Both the position numbers and the translations under genes were made by a program. 64,000 bases of DNA from Verrucomicrobiota bacterium (GTDB lineage Bacteria > Verrucomicrobiota > Verrucomicrobiia > Limisphaerales > JACRJZ01). The stretch lies in the NCBI GenBank assembly GCA_016219875.1, contig JACRJZ010000123.1, positions 30,595-94,594 of the forward strand, in the 5' to 3' direction. Under the pieces are notes generated by a model. That model was not told the DNA's origin and searched no databases. It worked only from the letters and a program-made list of their open reading frames with translations. This document shows, in pieces, positions 50,857 through 60,514 of this stretch (positions are counted from its first letter, which is position 1; every line of letters begins with the position of its first letter).

Positions 50857-52080
50857 ATGAAAACTGTTGTTGCCTTTTCACCGCGGAACCGTTGGCTCCT
50901 CCTCCCGCTCTTCGTCGTCGCCGCGTTTACCCTTTCGGCCAAGCCGGCGCTGACCGATGTCTTTCGTCAGGAGAAGCTGGCGGCGATCGATGCCGCCATC
51001 ACCAACGCCATCGCAGAGAAGCGGCTGCCGGGCGCGGTGCTGTGGTTGGAGCGTGACGGCGTGGCGTATCGCCGCGCTTACGGCCAGCGCGCGGTCACGC
51101 CCAAGCCGGAGGCAATGACCGAGGACACGATCTTCGACCTGGCATCGCTCACCAAGGTCGTGGCCACCGCGCCCTGCGTAATGCGGCTGATCGAGGACGG
51201 CAAGGTGAAGCTCGACGCGCCGGTGCGGGAGTACATCCCGGAGTTCCGGCGCGACGGCAAGGACGCCATCACCGTGCGGCAACTGCTCACGCACACGTCC
51301 GGCCTGCGCTCCGGCTTGGGCCGCAGTGTCAACGGGCCGAACGCAGCCATCAGTTTCGCCTGCCAGGAAAAGACGAACAGCGTGCCGGGCACGGCGTTTG
51401 TCTATAGCGACATCAACTTCATCCTGCTTGGTGAACTGGTGCAGCGGGTCAGCCACACCCCGCTGGCGGAGTTCGCGGAGGAGGTGGTCTATCGCCCGCT
51501 GAAGATGCGCGAAACCGGCTATTCGCCAACGGAGAAACTGAGCAAGCGGATCGCCCCGACCGTGGGCCGGGAGCGCGGCGAGGTGCATGATCCCACCTCC
51601 TTCGGCATGGGCGGGGTGGCCGGCCACGCCGGGGTGTTCGGCACCGCGGCGGACCTCGCCCGCTACTGCCGCATGATGTTGAACGAGGGAGAACTGGACG
51701 GCCAACGCATCCTCAAGCCGGAGACGGTGCGGATGATGACGAGCGTGCAATCGCCCGACACGGTGCGAACGCGGCGCGGCCTGGGCTGGGACATCGACAG
51801 CGGCTACAGCCGCCGCGGCACGGTGTTTCCGCTCGGCTCCTTCGGTCACACCGGCTTCACCGGCACCTGTCTATGGCTCGATCCCTTCTCCAAGACGTTT
51901 GTGGTTCTGCTGTCGAACCGCGTGCATCCCGACGGCAAAGGCGACATCCGCTCGCTGCAAACCACAGTGGCGACGCTGGCGGCCGAAGCGGTCATCGGCT
52001 TCGATTTCACGAACGTTGTGGGAGCGCTGCCTTCGCGGACGAATTCGCCGGCGACCCGCCAAGCCTCACCTTCTCCTTGA
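50857..52080 (+). CDS. exported serine beta-lactamase-like hydrolase
   Basis: A 407-residue protein with a signal sequence (WLLLPLFVVAAFTLSAKPAL). Class C/PBP-like motifs: FDLASLTKVVA (SxxK nucleophile), FVYSDINFILLGE (YxN-type, here YSD) and FGHTGFTG (HTG replacing KTG). Such proteins are esterases, peptidases or transglycosylases rather than true beta-lactamases; no substrate is assignable. ATG 50857 chosen. The larE gene upstream is separated by element B4. Confidence 0.9.
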   Translation: MKTVVAFSPRNRWLLLPLFVVAAFTLSAKPALTDVFRQEKLAAIDAAITNAIAEKRLPGAVLWLERDGVAYRRAYGQRAVTPKPEAMTEDTIFDLASLTKVVATAPCVMRLIEDGKVKLDAPVREYIPEFRRDGKDAITVRQLLTHTSGLRSGLGRSVNGPNAAISFACQEKTNSVPGTAFVYSDINFILLGELVQRVSHTPLAEFAEEVVYRPLKMRETGYSPTEKLSKRIAPTVGRERGEVHDPTSFGMGGVAGHAGVFGTAADLARYCRMMLNEGELDGQRILKPETVRMMTSVQSPDTVRTRRGLGWDIDSGYSRRGTVFPLGSFGHTGFTGTCLWLDPFSKTFVVLLSNRVHPDGKGDIRSLQTTVATLAAEAVIGFDFTNVVGALPSRTNSPATRQASPSP

Positions 52081-52171
52081 CACCGGCCCGGCCTTTCAGG
52101 GTGACGTGAAGTTCCTGAGATTTGGCATTGTCTGGCACCGCATGTTAAGCTTCACTCAGCCGATACACATT

Positions 52172-54814
52172 ATGCGCATAGCAGTTCGATTTTGGTTCCT
52201 GGGTGCCGTCGCGGTGAGCGCGATGGTCATGAGTGTGAATACGGCTTTGGCCCGCAGCGGCTCCGTCTTTATCAATGAGGTGATGGCCAAGAACGCCAGC
52301 ATCAGTGTGAGCGGGTACGTCAGCGACTGGATTGAACTCTTCAACACCAACAGCCTGCCCGTGAACCTCGCGGGCTACACGCTCACGGACTCCAACGCCT
52401 ACCCGACGCGCTACACCTTTCCCGCCGGAGTCAGCATCCCGGGCCGCGGCTACCTCGTCTTGACGTGTGACTCCACCCGCACCAACTCGTCCACCAACGC
52501 CATGTTCGGCCTGGGGGCGGCCGGGGGCTACGTCATGCTCTACGCCCCCGGCAGCACGGTGGTTCCCGTGGACGTGGTGCAGTACGGCATCCAGGTGGAG
52601 GACTACACCATCGGCTGCGTGCCCGACGGCTCCACCAATTGGGTGCTCTGCAATCCCACCGCGCGGGGCGCCAACCAAGCCGCGACGCTGGGTTCCGTGG
52701 CGGGGCTGAGGTTCAACGAGTGGATGGCCGACGACGGCAGCGGGAACGACTGGTTTGAGATTTTCAACCCCACGAACAAGCCGGTGCCCTTGAGCGGCCT
52801 CCGCATTTTCGAAACCAACAACACCACTTGGTTCACCCACTACCCGCTCTCCTTCATTGGCTGGGGCTACACCAACGGCTACGTGAAGTACATCGCGGAC
52901 AAGACGACCGCCAACATCCCCTACGACTCGGACCACGTGAATTTCAAACTGAACGCCACGGCCGACCGGCTCCTGCTTTACGATTCGCTCAACGTCCTCA
53001 TCGACCAAGTGGGCTGGACCGTCCGGCAGACCGAGCACGTGTCCGAAGGCCGCCTGCCCGACGGCGCGACGAACATCGTGAAATTCCCGCGGATCAACGA
53101 TTACGCGACCGATTCGCCCGGCGCGGCCAACACGCTCATCATGACGAACATCGCCATCAACGAACTGCTCAGCCACACCGATCCCCCGGTGGAAGACGCC
53201 GTCGAGTTTCAAAACTTGGGCGCCACCGCCGTGGACATCAGCGGGTGGTGGTTGAGCGACTCGAAGAGACGGCCGTGGAGCGCGAAGATTCCCTCCGGCC
53301 CGGCCATTCCGCCCGGCGGGTTCCGCGTGATTTACGAGTACATGTTCAACAACCTGGCCACCAACTACCCGGTCGGGTTCAACACCAACGGCATTCTGAG
53401 GAACTTCACGTTCGAGTCGGCGGAGGGCGACGGCTGTCATCTCTTCCAGGTCAACAGCAACGGCAACCTCACCGGCTACCGCGTCAGCGAGGTTTACGAG
53501 CCGTCCGAGAACGGCGTCTCCTATGGCCGCTACAAGACCAGCGTGCCGGGCGACTACAAGTTCATCGCCCTGAGCCGACGCACCTTTGGCCGCGACGCTC
53601 CCGTCAGCGTGCCGGATTTCCGCACCGGCACGGGTCTGTCCAACGCGTATCCGAAGGTCGGTCCGGTGGTCGTGAGCGAGATCATGTTTGCCCCGCCCAA
53701 GCGGATTTACGGAACGAACCTCGTGGCCAAAGAACATCCGGATGAGGAATACATCGAACTGCGCAATGTCACGACCAACTGGGTGCCGCTCTATTATTTC
53801 GATCCGTCGCATCCCAATTTCATGACCAATAGCTGGCGGCTGCAGAAAGCCATCAAATTCAGCTTCCCCAGCAACTCCTGGATGATGCCCACCAGCCATT
53901 GCCTCGTGGTGGCCTTTAATCCCAAGACGAACTGGACGGCCCTGACCAACTTCTGCACGCGCTACACGTTCCCGGTGACCTCCTCCAATCTCATCTTTGG
54001 ACCGTGGGAGGGGCAGCTCAACAGCGCAGGCGATGCCATTGAGTTGTACAAGCCCGACCAGCCGCAAGTCTGGCCCCACCCCAACGCCGGCCTCGTGCCG
54101 TTCCTCCGCGTGGACAAAGTCAACTACGGCACCAACGACAACACCACGGGCATCTACTGGGCCTTTTCCACCAACGCCATCAACACCGGCCTGTCCATGA
54201 CGCGCAAGAACGGCTTCCTCTTTGGCAACGATCCCATCAACTGGACCACCAACGTCACCACCGCCGGCAAAGCCAATCCCGCTCCGCCCACCGGCGACGC
54301 CGACGTGGACGGCATGCCCGACTCGTGGGAGATCGCCTACGGCTTGCATCCCTCCGACTCCTCGGACGCCAATACCGACTTGGACGGAGACGGCATCTCC
54401 AACCTCCAGGAGTACTTGCGCGGCACCCTGCCGAATAATCCTGACACTGACGGCGATGGGATGCCGGACGGTTGGGAAGTGCGTTACGCCTGCAATCCCC
54501 TCAGTCCGGCGGACGCGAACCAGGATCTGGACGGCGACTTGATGACGAACTTGAAAGAGTACCTGACCGGCACCATCCCCACCAACGCCGCCAGCGCGCT
54601 GCGGATTTCGGCCCAACACGCCAGTTCGTCGGCCAACCTGACGTGGCCGGCGGTGGCCAACTTCACCTACTCGGTGGTGTATGCCACCGGCTGCGCGCCA
54701 AGCATGTCGTGGACGCTCTACACGAACGTGGCGGCTTCGCCGACCGACCGCACGCAACAGATTACCGTGCCGACCACCGGCCCGCGGCGCTACTACCGGG
54801 TCGGGACGCCGTGA
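52172..54814 (+). CDS. exported lamin-tail domain protein with Ca-binding repeats
   Basis: An 880-residue protein with a signal peptide (FWFLGAVAVSAMVMSVNTALA). At least three lamin-tail domains: VFINEVMAKNASISVSGYVS with DWIELFNTNSLPVNLAGYTL; LRFNEWMADDGSGNDWFEIF; and VVVSEIMFAPPKRIYGTN. Near the C-terminus are thrombospondin type-3-like calcium sites (DADVDGMPDSWEIAYGL, TDLDGDGISNLQEYL, DTDGDGMPDGWEVRY). The last ~70 residues resemble a Verrucomicrobia C-terminal beta module. No PEP-CTERM is present. Probably a large extracellular or surface protein. ATG 52172 preferred over 52142. Confidence 0.88.
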   Translation: MRIAVRFWFLGAVAVSAMVMSVNTALARSGSVFINEVMAKNASISVSGYVSDWIELFNTNSLPVNLAGYTLTDSNAYPTRYTFPAGVSIPGRGYLVLTCDSTRTNSSTNAMFGLGAAGGYVMLYAPGSTVVPVDVVQYGIQVEDYTIGCVPDGSTNWVLCNPTARGANQAATLGSVAGLRFNEWMADDGSGNDWFEIFNPTNKPVPLSGLRIFETNNTTWFTHYPLSFIGWGYTNGYVKYIADKTTANIPYDSDHVNFKLNATADRLLLYDSLNVLIDQVGWTVRQTEHVSEGRLPDGATNIVKFPRINDYATDSPGAANTLIMTNIAINELLSHTDPPVEDAVEFQNLGATAVDISGWWLSDSKRRPWSAKIPSGPAIPPGGFRVIYEYMFNNLATNYPVGFNTNGILRNFTFESAEGDGCHLFQVNSNGNLTGYRVSEVYEPSENGVSYGRYKTSVPGDYKFIALSRRTFGRDAPVSVPDFRTGTGLSNAYPKVGPVVVSEIMFAPPKRIYGTNLVAKEHPDEEYIELRNVTTNWVPLYYFDPSHPNFMTNSWRLQKAIKFSFPSNSWMMPTSHCLVVAFNPKTNWTALTNFCTRYTFPVTSSNLIFGPWEGQLNSAGDAIELYKPDQPQVWPHPNAGLVPFLRVDKVNYGTNDNTTGIYWAFSTNAINTGLSMTRKNGFLFGNDPINWTTNVTTAGKANPAPPTGDADVDGMPDSWEIAYGLHPSDSSDANTDLDGDGISNLQEYLRGTLPNNPDTDGDGMPDGWEVRYACNPLSPADANQDLDGDLMTNLKEYLTGTIPTNAASALRISAQHASSSANLTWPAVANFTYSVVYATGCAPSMSWTLYTNVAASPTDRTQQITVPTTGPRRYYRVGTP

Positions 54815-54819
54815 CGGAG

Positions 54820-54885
54820 GAGTTTCGAGTTCCGAGTTTTGAGTTCTGAGTTGAGGGGAGACGGGAAACGCGAAACTCGGAACTC
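54820..54885 (+). repeat. heptamer array after lamin-tail gene
   Basis: GAGTTCC GAGTTTT GAGTTCT GAGTTGA, then a mirrored GAAACTCGGAACTC after 12 bp. Perhaps a loose hairpin. Confidence 0.75.
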
Positions 54886-54901
54886 GCTGAACGCAGAGTC
54901 T

Positions 54902-54989
54902 CTTTCAAGACCGTAGCCGCCGACGTGAGGAGGCTGTGTTTCCCTTGAGGTTTAATGCCTCCTCACGTCGGCGGCTACCGAGTTTTGAA
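54902..54989. repeat. palindromic element E3
   Basis: Arms CCGTAGCCGCCGACGTGAGG and CCTCACGTCGGCGGCTACCG are inverted with one mismatch, outer CTTTCAAGA and GTTTTGAAA as in E2. It lies in the convergent spacer between the lamin-tail gene and 55076-55537. Confidence 0.92.
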
Positions 54990-55075
54990 ATGCCTCAGCA
55001 GGCGCGTGATTCAAGCCGCGCCTCACCTTCCTTCAGAACCTCACGCTCCCGGCCGATTGACTTTCAAGTCCGGGG

Positions 55076-55537
55076 TCACTTCGCCGGCTCGGCGGCTTCG
55101 ATGGTTTTGAAGTCGATCTGGCCCTTGTTTTTGCCGGCGCTGACGTAGAGACGATACTTGACGTCTGGTTCCAGCGGTTCGGGTCGGGCGCGCGGCACCT
55201 TTGGCTTCAGGCCGCGCAGGGGCTGGCCGTAAACGATGGCCTTGGTCGGCATCGAGTTGGAGTCGGAGATCAAGTGCCAGTAAGCGTGCGGATACTTGTT
55301 GGTCTTCTCGTCGTCGAGGTTCACGACCCTGATCTCGGTCAGACGCAGCTTGCGGTCGAAGGCAAACGACACCGGATAGGTCGTGGGCATGCCCGGCGTG
55401 GGCCGGACGTTCCGCGAAGGCCGCACCTGCGCGAGGATCTGAATAGTGGGCGACTGGAACCAGTCCGTAAAGAAGTAGCCGTAGCAACCCGCCAACAAGA
55501 GCAGGACGGTAATCAGGACGATGGTGTTCTTTCGCAT
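55076..55537 (-). CDS. hypothetical lipoprotein
   Basis: A 153-residue protein. The N-terminus IVLITVLLLLAGC is a lipoprotein-type signal (Cys 18), though YGYFF follows. The mature part is rich in Lys/Arg/Pro and beta strands (VSFAFDRKLRLTEIRVVNLD, VKYRLYVSAGKNKGQIDF). I do not recognise the family. It is divergent to the prepilin-like gene (137 bp apart). Confidence 0.65.
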   Translation of the reverse strand: MRKNTIVLITVLLLLAGCYGYFFTDWFQSPTIQILAQVRPSRNVRPTPGMPTTYPVSFAFDRKLRLTEIRVVNLDDEKTNKYPHAYWHLISDSNSMPTKAIVYGQPLRGLKPKVPRARPEPLEPDVKYRLYVSAGKNKGQIDFKTIEAAEPAK

Positions 55538-55674
55538 AAAGTTGTGAGGAAAGACGCTGGGGCAGGCAGATTATTCGAGGCGGTTTCACGGGCCGGCCAA
55601 GCCCGCGGCCTCCCACCACGGCGGACGAGCGCCGCCCGCAGGCGAAGCGCAACGACAGTCAGAATGACAACGAT

Positions 55675-56397
55675 ATGAAAACAACAAGCCTCCATCCGGG
55701 GCCGGCTCGCCGGGCGTTCACGCTCATCGAACTGCTGGTCGTGATCGCCATCATCGCCATTCTGGCGGCGATGTTGCTGCCCGCCCTCGCCCGCGCCAAA
55801 GAAGCCGGCAAACGCATCGCCTGCGTGAACAACCTGCGGCAGTTCGGGCTTTCGCTTCAGATGTACGCCGACGACCAGGAAGGCTTGTTCCCCGCCCGGC
55901 TCCTGCCCAACACCTGGGCCACCAAGCTCCTGCCCTACTACCACGACGTGAAATTGCTTCGTTGCCCCAGCGATGGTCCCAGTCCTCGAACGGCCTACAA
56001 CGGCACGCAATATCCGGCCGACGCTGCGCCGCGCAGCTACATCATCAACGGGTTTAACGACTATTTTCAGGAGACGCTCACCAACTTCAGCATGAGCGCC
56101 ATCACGGGGCTGTCCGGCGGCGAGACGCTGATCCGGCAGCCCACCGAAACCATCGTCTTCGGCGAGAAGCGCACGGACTCCGAACACTACTACATGGACT
56201 TCCTCGAGACGCCCGCCGGCAACGACACCGAGGAACTGGAGCAGGCGCGGCACAACGGCGGTATGCGAGGGGGCGGCTCGGACTACGTCTTCGCCGATGG
56301 CGGCACCCGTTACCTGAAGTACGGACGATCGCTCGCGCCCATCAACCTCTGGGCCATCACGGACACTTGGCGCAACAACGGTATCTTCATTCAGTGA
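55675..56397 (+). CDS. type II secretion/prepilin-like protein
   Basis: A 240-residue protein with a class III signal: RRAFTLIELLVVIAIIAILA and AMLLPALARAKE, cut by prepilin peptidase before the Phe. The body has CVNNLRQFGLSLQMYADDQE and a C-terminal ADGGTRYLKYGRSL box. These "DUF1559-like" pseudopilins are highly amplified in Planctomycetes and Verrucomicrobia; function is unknown. No other pilus gene is nearby. Confidence 0.9.
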   Translation: MKTTSLHPGPARRAFTLIELLVVIAIIAILAAMLLPALARAKEAGKRIACVNNLRQFGLSLQMYADDQEGLFPARLLPNTWATKLLPYYHDVKLLRCPSDGPSPRTAYNGTQYPADAAPRSYIINGFNDYFQETLTNFSMSAITGLSGGETLIRQPTETIVFGEKRTDSEHYYMDFLETPAGNDTEELEQARHNGGMRGGGSDYVFADGGTRYLKYGRSLAPINLWAITDTWRNNGIFIQ

Positions 56398-56460
56398 CGG
56401 CCCCCATCGCGGCTCGCTTTTTGGTTGGACCAAGTCGGGACGCTCTCGCACTCTTCCGCC

Positions 56461-56841
56461 GTGGCGAAAACACCCCTGGGCCGCGGCCTCAGCGATCTCA
56501 TGAACGGAGCCAAGCCGGTGAACTCACCGGTCCAGCCGGCTTCGCCCCTGGCTGACGCGGGTAATGCTGCCGTGGGTCCCGGCCTCGGGTCGCTGTTGCA
56601 AGGCCAACGGAATGGCTTGGCGGCGGCGCCCCCGGCCCGCGACGACAGTCTGACGCCCCGGATCAAGCGCCTCCGATGGACGCTCGTGGCGGCCGACATC
56701 GTCCTCCTGCTTCTGCCAGGCTGGCTCGTCTTCGGCCAGGGTCGCGTGCTGGGTCTGTGGGACACGCTCCTTTGCGTGCTGGCCGTGAGCTTGGCCGCGG
56801 CGCTGGGCTGCTGGGCGTTTCTGCTGTCCGCCGGGAAGTGA
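56461..56841 (+). CDS. small hypothetical membrane protein
   Basis: A 126-residue protein starting VAKTPLGRGLSDLMNG (GTG 56461; a TTG at 56425 is possible). Two C-terminal helices (TLVAADIVLLLLPGWLVFGQ, LLCVLAVSLAAALGCWAFLL) with a Pro/Ala-rich middle. LGRGLSDLM resembles the N-terminus of ParB-type proteins, but nothing else does. Unknown function. It precedes rarA by 60 bp. Confidence 0.65.
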   Translation: MAKTPLGRGLSDLMNGAKPVNSPVQPASPLADAGNAAVGPGLGSLLQGQRNGLAAAPPARDDSLTPRIKRLRWTLVAADIVLLLLPGWLVFGQGRVLGLWDTLLCVLAVSLAAALGCWAFLLSAGK

Positions 56842-56858
56842 CCTTCGCCTCGTCCCGG

Positions 56859-56887
56859 ATTTCCGCTTTCCGCTTTCCGCTTTCCAC
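56859..56887 (+). repeat. heptamer array before rarA
   Basis: TTTCCGC TTTCCGC TTTCCGC TTTCCAC, ending ~15 bp before the rarA ATG at 56902. No Shine-Dalgarno sequence lies between. Confidence 0.82.
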
Positions 56888-56901
56888 TCTAGTTTCCGGC
56901 C

Positions 56902-58284
56902 ATGTCTCGGGACGACCTGTTTTCCCAAGCGGAGCCGGCAACGGCGTCAGCGCCCGCGCCCGCCGCGCCGCTGCCCGCGCGCCCGCCGCCGTTGGCCGCC
57001 CGGATGCGTCCGCGTTCGCTGGACGAGTTCGTGGGACAGGGCCACATCCTCGCCCCCGGACAACTGCTGCGGCGGGCCATCGAATCGGATCGTATCCAGT
57101 CGCTGATTTTCTACGGACCGCCCGGCACCGGCAAAACGTCGCTGGCCCAAATCATCGCGCGGCAAACCAAGAACAAATTCGAGCGGCTCAGCGGCGTCGA
57201 ATCCAACGTGGCGGACATGCGCCGGGTGCTCGCCGGCGCGGCCAACCGGCTCGAAAACACCGGCCAGCCCACGATCCTGTTCATCGACGAAATCCACCGC
57301 TTCAACAAGGCCCAACAGGACGTGCTCCTGCCCGACGTGGAGAGCGGCGTGGTGCGGCTGATCGGCGCGACCACGCACAATCCCTTCTTCTTCGTCAACT
57401 CGCCGCTCGTCTCCCGATCGCAGATTTTTGAGTTGCGCCCGCTGAGCGTCGAGGACTTGTTCGGCCTGCTCCAGAGCGCGTTGGCGGACGCGGAGCGCGG
57501 CTTGGGCCACGTCAAGATTCGTGCGGACGAGGAAGCCCTGCGGCATCTGGCGACCATCTCCGACGGCGACGCCCGCAAGGCGCTCAACGCGCTGGAGATC
57601 GCGGCGCTCACCACGTCGCCAGAGCCGGACGGCTTCATCCACCTCACGCTGGCGGTGGCCGAGCAGAGCATCCAGAAGAAGGCCGTGGTCTATGACGGCG
57701 ATGGCGACGCGCACTACGACACGATTTCGGCGTTCATCAAATCGATGCGCGGGAGCGATCCCGACGCGGCGCTGTATTGGCTGGCGAAGATGATCCACGC
57801 CGGCGAGGACCCGCGCTTCATCACGCGGCGCATCGTGATTTGCGCAGCGGAAGACGTGGGGCTGGCGGACCCGATGGCGCTGGTGCTGGCGCAGGCCGCG
57901 CACCAGGCCGCGGAGTTCGTGGGCTGGCCGGAAGCGCGCATCCCGATTGCGGAGGCGACGATCTACGTGGCCACCGCGCACAAGAGCAACAGCGCCTGCA
58001 TGGCGATTGATGCCGCCGTGGCCGACGTGCAAGCAGGCCGGACCCTCCCGGTGCCCGAACACTTGCGTGATACCCACTACGCCGGCGCAAAGCGGCTTGG
58101 CCACGGCGAGGGCTACGAATACGCCCACGACCATCCGGGCCATTTCGTGGCGCAGGATTACCTCGGCGCAGTGAAGCGCTACTACGAGCCAACGGACCAG
58201 GGCGTGGAGCGTAAGATCAAGGAACGCGTCGAGCAGTGGCGGGCGAAATTTGCCGCTGCGCAAAGCAGCGTGAATCCGAAGTGA
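56902..58284 (+). CDS. rarA: replication-associated recombination protein RarA/MgsA
   Basis: A 460-residue AAA+ ATPase acting at stalled forks and during recombination. Motifs: LDEFVGQGHILAPGQLLRRA, Walker A FYGPPGTGKTSLAQII, Walker B ILFIDEIHRFNKAQQDVLLP, sensor 1 GATTHNPFFFVNSPLVSRSQ, and the C-terminal tetramer part YDTISAFIKSMRGSDPDAAL with EDPRFITRRIVICAAEDVGL. The first ~30 residues are an Ala/Pro-rich tail. It overlaps the next gene by 4 nt (GTGA). Confidence 0.96.
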   Translation: MSRDDLFSQAEPATASAPAPAAPLPARPPPLAARMRPRSLDEFVGQGHILAPGQLLRRAIESDRIQSLIFYGPPGTGKTSLAQIIARQTKNKFERLSGVESNVADMRRVLAGAANRLENTGQPTILFIDEIHRFNKAQQDVLLPDVESGVVRLIGATTHNPFFFVNSPLVSRSQIFELRPLSVEDLFGLLQSALADAERGLGHVKIRADEEALRHLATISDGDARKALNALEIAALTTSPEPDGFIHLTLAVAEQSIQKKAVVYDGDGDAHYDTISAFIKSMRGSDPDAALYWLAKMIHAGEDPRFITRRIVICAAEDVGLADPMALVLAQAAHQAAEFVGWPEARIPIAEATIYVATAHKSNSACMAIDAAVADVQAGRTLPVPEHLRDTHYAGAKRLGHGEGYEYAHDHPGHFVAQDYLGAVKRYYEPTDQGVERKIKERVEQWRAKFAAAQSSVNPK

Positions 58285-58862
58285 ACCTCACGATCTCCGA
58301 ACAGAAAACCGCGCTTCGCCGCGACGTGCGCGAACGGAGTCAGCGGTTTTCGGCCGAAGCCCGCGCCACCGATTCGGCGCGGCTCTGCGCGCAGCTTCGC
58401 GCTCAGCCCGTCTGGCTCGCGGCCCGGCGCGTCCTTTTCTTTTCGTCCACGCCGGAGGAGCCGGATATTCGTCCGCTGCTGGACGAAGCCCTGGCCTCGG
58501 GCAAGACCGTGGCGCTGCCGCGATTTGATTCCACCCGCCGCGAATATGAAGCGCGGCAGATCACGTCGCTGACCGATTTGGGCCCCGGCCACTTTGGGAT
58601 TGCGGAGCCGGGCGCCGTGTGCCCCTTGATCGAGTTAAACCTGCTGGACTTCGCGTTGGTCCCTGGGGTAGCGTTCGACGCGGCTGGGCGCCGGCTCGGA
58701 CGGGGGAAAGGTTACTTCGACCGTCTGCTGGCGCACGTGTGCGGGCACACTTGTGGGGTCGCTTTCGATTGGCAGGTCGTGGCGATCGTGCCCGTGGAGC
58801 CGCATGACGTTCATTTGAATTCGATCTTGACCCCGTCGCGTTGGATCCGGTGCGCCGGCTGA
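58281..58862 (+). CDS. 5-formyltetrahydrofolate cyclo-ligase
   Basis: A 193-residue folate enzyme converting 5-formyl-THF to methenyl-THF with ATP. Motifs are ALRRDVRERSQRFS, FFSSTPEEPDIRPLLDEALA, LVPGVAFDAAGRRLGRGKGY FDRLL (the GRGKGYFD signature). GTG start at 58281 overlaps the rarA stop. rny follows after 13 bp, so rarA, this gene and rny look like one transcript. Confidence 0.92.
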   Translation: MNLTISEQKTALRRDVRERSQRFSAEARATDSARLCAQLRAQPVWLAARRVLFFSSTPEEPDIRPLLDEALASGKTVALPRFDSTRREYEARQITSLTDLGPGHFGIAEPGAVCPLIELNLLDFALVPGVAFDAAGRRLGRGKGYFDRLLAHVCGHTCGVAFDWQVVAIVPVEPHDVHLNSILTPSRWIRCAG

Positions 58863-58875
58863 CGCGCGGTTTGGA

Positions 58876-60441
58876 ATGAGCTTTTTCGAGAACATTGAAC
58901 CGGTCCACGCCGTCTTGGTGGTGGCGGGAGCGACCGGTGGGGTGTTGTTGCTGCGCTGGCTGGAGAAACGCCGTCGCGACGCGGTCCAACGCGAGCAGCA
59001 AGCCCTTTTGGACCAGGCCCGGCGCCAGGCGGAGGACATCCAGCGCGAGGCCCGGCTGCGCGCCACAGAGGAGGCGCTCAAAATTCGCAGCGAGACGCAG
59101 GAGGCCTTCGCCGCGCGCGACCACGAACTGGCCGACGCCGAGGCGCGTCTGACGGAGCGAGAGAAACTCATCAACCGCCAGCTCGAAAGCCTGGTGCAGG
59201 AGGAGAAAGCGCTCCGCGCGAAGGAAGATCAGGCCCGCCAGGCGGCCGCCAGTTTTGAGGCCCGTCAGCGCGAAGCCGATCAACTGACCCAGCAACGGCG
59301 CGAACAACTCCAAGCGGTCGCCCGCATGACGGAAGTGGAGGCGCGCGAGCACTTGCTCAAAGAGATGGAGAATGACGCGCTCTCCGACGCCAGCGCGTTC
59401 ACGCGGCACATTCTGGAAGAAGCCCGCATCCGCGCCGAGGACAAGGCCCGCCACATTCTGGCCACCGCCATCCAACGTTACGCGGGCGATTACACGTCCG
59501 AGGCGACCACGACTTCGGTGGAACTGCCCAGCGATGAACTCAAAGGCCGCATCATCGGCCGCGACGGCCGCAACATCCGGGCCTTCGAGGCGGCCACCGG
59601 CGTGACCGTGCTCATCGACGACACACCCAACGCGGTCGTGCTGTCCACCTTCGACCCCATCCGCCGCGAGGTGGCCCGGACGGCGATGGAGCGGTTGCTG
59701 GCCGACGGACGGATCCACCCGACGCGCATCGAGGAAGTCGTGGGCAAAGCCAAGCAGGAGATGGAGGAGTCCATGGTGCGTTTTGGCGAAGAAGCCGTGG
59801 TGCGCGTGGGCGTGCCGCCGCTGCATCAAGAACTGCTCCGCTTGCTCGGCGCGCTCCGCTTCCGCTACAGCTACTCGCAAAACGTCCTCGACCATTCCGT
59901 GGAAGTGGCGCAACTCACCGGCCTGCTCGCCAGCGAACTGGGCCTGGACGCGACCCTGGCCAAGCGCATCGGGCTGCTGCACGACATCGGCAAAGCCGTG
60001 GACCAGGAGATCGAAGGCGCGCACGCGCTCGTCGGCGCCGAGGTGGTCAAGCGTTACGGCGAGCCGGAGGTGGTGTGCAACGCCATCGCCGCGCACCACA
60101 ACGACGTGCCGTTCACCAGTCCGCTCGGCATCCTGGTCAACGCCGCCGACACCATCAGCGCCTCCCGGCCCGGCGCCCGTTCCGAGACGATGGAGGTTTA
60201 CCTTAAGCGGGTCGAGGAACTGGAGAAAATCGGCATGGGCTACCCCGGGGTGGATAAAGTCTATGCGGTGCAGGCAGGCCGGGAGCTGCGCGTGTTCGTC
60301 CAGCCGGATCGGGTGAACGACGAGGAAGCCTACGTGCTGGCGCGCAGCCTGGCGCGGCGGATCGAATCCGCCATGCACTACCCTGGCCAGATTCGCGTCA
60401 CGGTCATGCGGGAGACGCGGTGCGTGGAGTTTGCGAAGTGA
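58876..60441 (+). CDS. rny: ribonuclease Y
   Basis: A 521-residue membrane-anchored endoribonuclease that starts mRNA turnover. An N-terminal helix (VLVVAGATGGVLLLRWLEKR) is followed by a long coiled coil (to about 200), a KH domain (ELKGRIIGRDGRNIRAFEAA), and an HD domain (LDHSVEVAQLTGLL, LLHDIGKAVDQE). The C-terminus YAVQAGRELRVFVQPDRVND is conserved. Length and domain order are canonical. Confidence 0.97.
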   Translation: MSFFENIEPVHAVLVVAGATGGVLLLRWLEKRRRDAVQREQQALLDQARRQAEDIQREARLRATEEALKIRSETQEAFAARDHELADAEARLTEREKLINRQLESLVQEEKALRAKEDQARQAAASFEARQREADQLTQQRREQLQAVARMTEVEAREHLLKEMENDALSDASAFTRHILEEARIRAEDKARHILATAIQRYAGDYTSEATTTSVELPSDELKGRIIGRDGRNIRAFEAATGVTVLIDDTPNAVVLSTFDPIRREVARTAMERLLADGRIHPTRIEEVVGKAKQEMEESMVRFGEEAVVRVGVPPLHQELLRLLGALRFRYSYSQNVLDHSVEVAQLTGLLASELGLDATLAKRIGLLHDIGKAVDQEIEGAHALVGAEVVKRYGEPEVVCNAIAAHHNDVPFTSPLGILVNAADTISASRPGARSETMEVYLKRVEELEKIGMGYPGVDKVYAVQAGRELRVFVQPDRVNDEEAYVLARSLARRIESAMHYPGQIRVTVMRETRCVEFAK

Positions 60442-60514
60442 ACTGGGAGGGAAGCGTCGGCAGCGGAGACGAATAGGGGATGCGGAAAATGTGAAACGTG
60501 AGCCTTTTTCAAAG

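Noticed and set aside
52145..54757. Minus-strand 870-codon open frame
   Set aside because: Antisense of the lamin-tail gene; Val/Gly/Arg-rich composition typical of GC-driven open frames.
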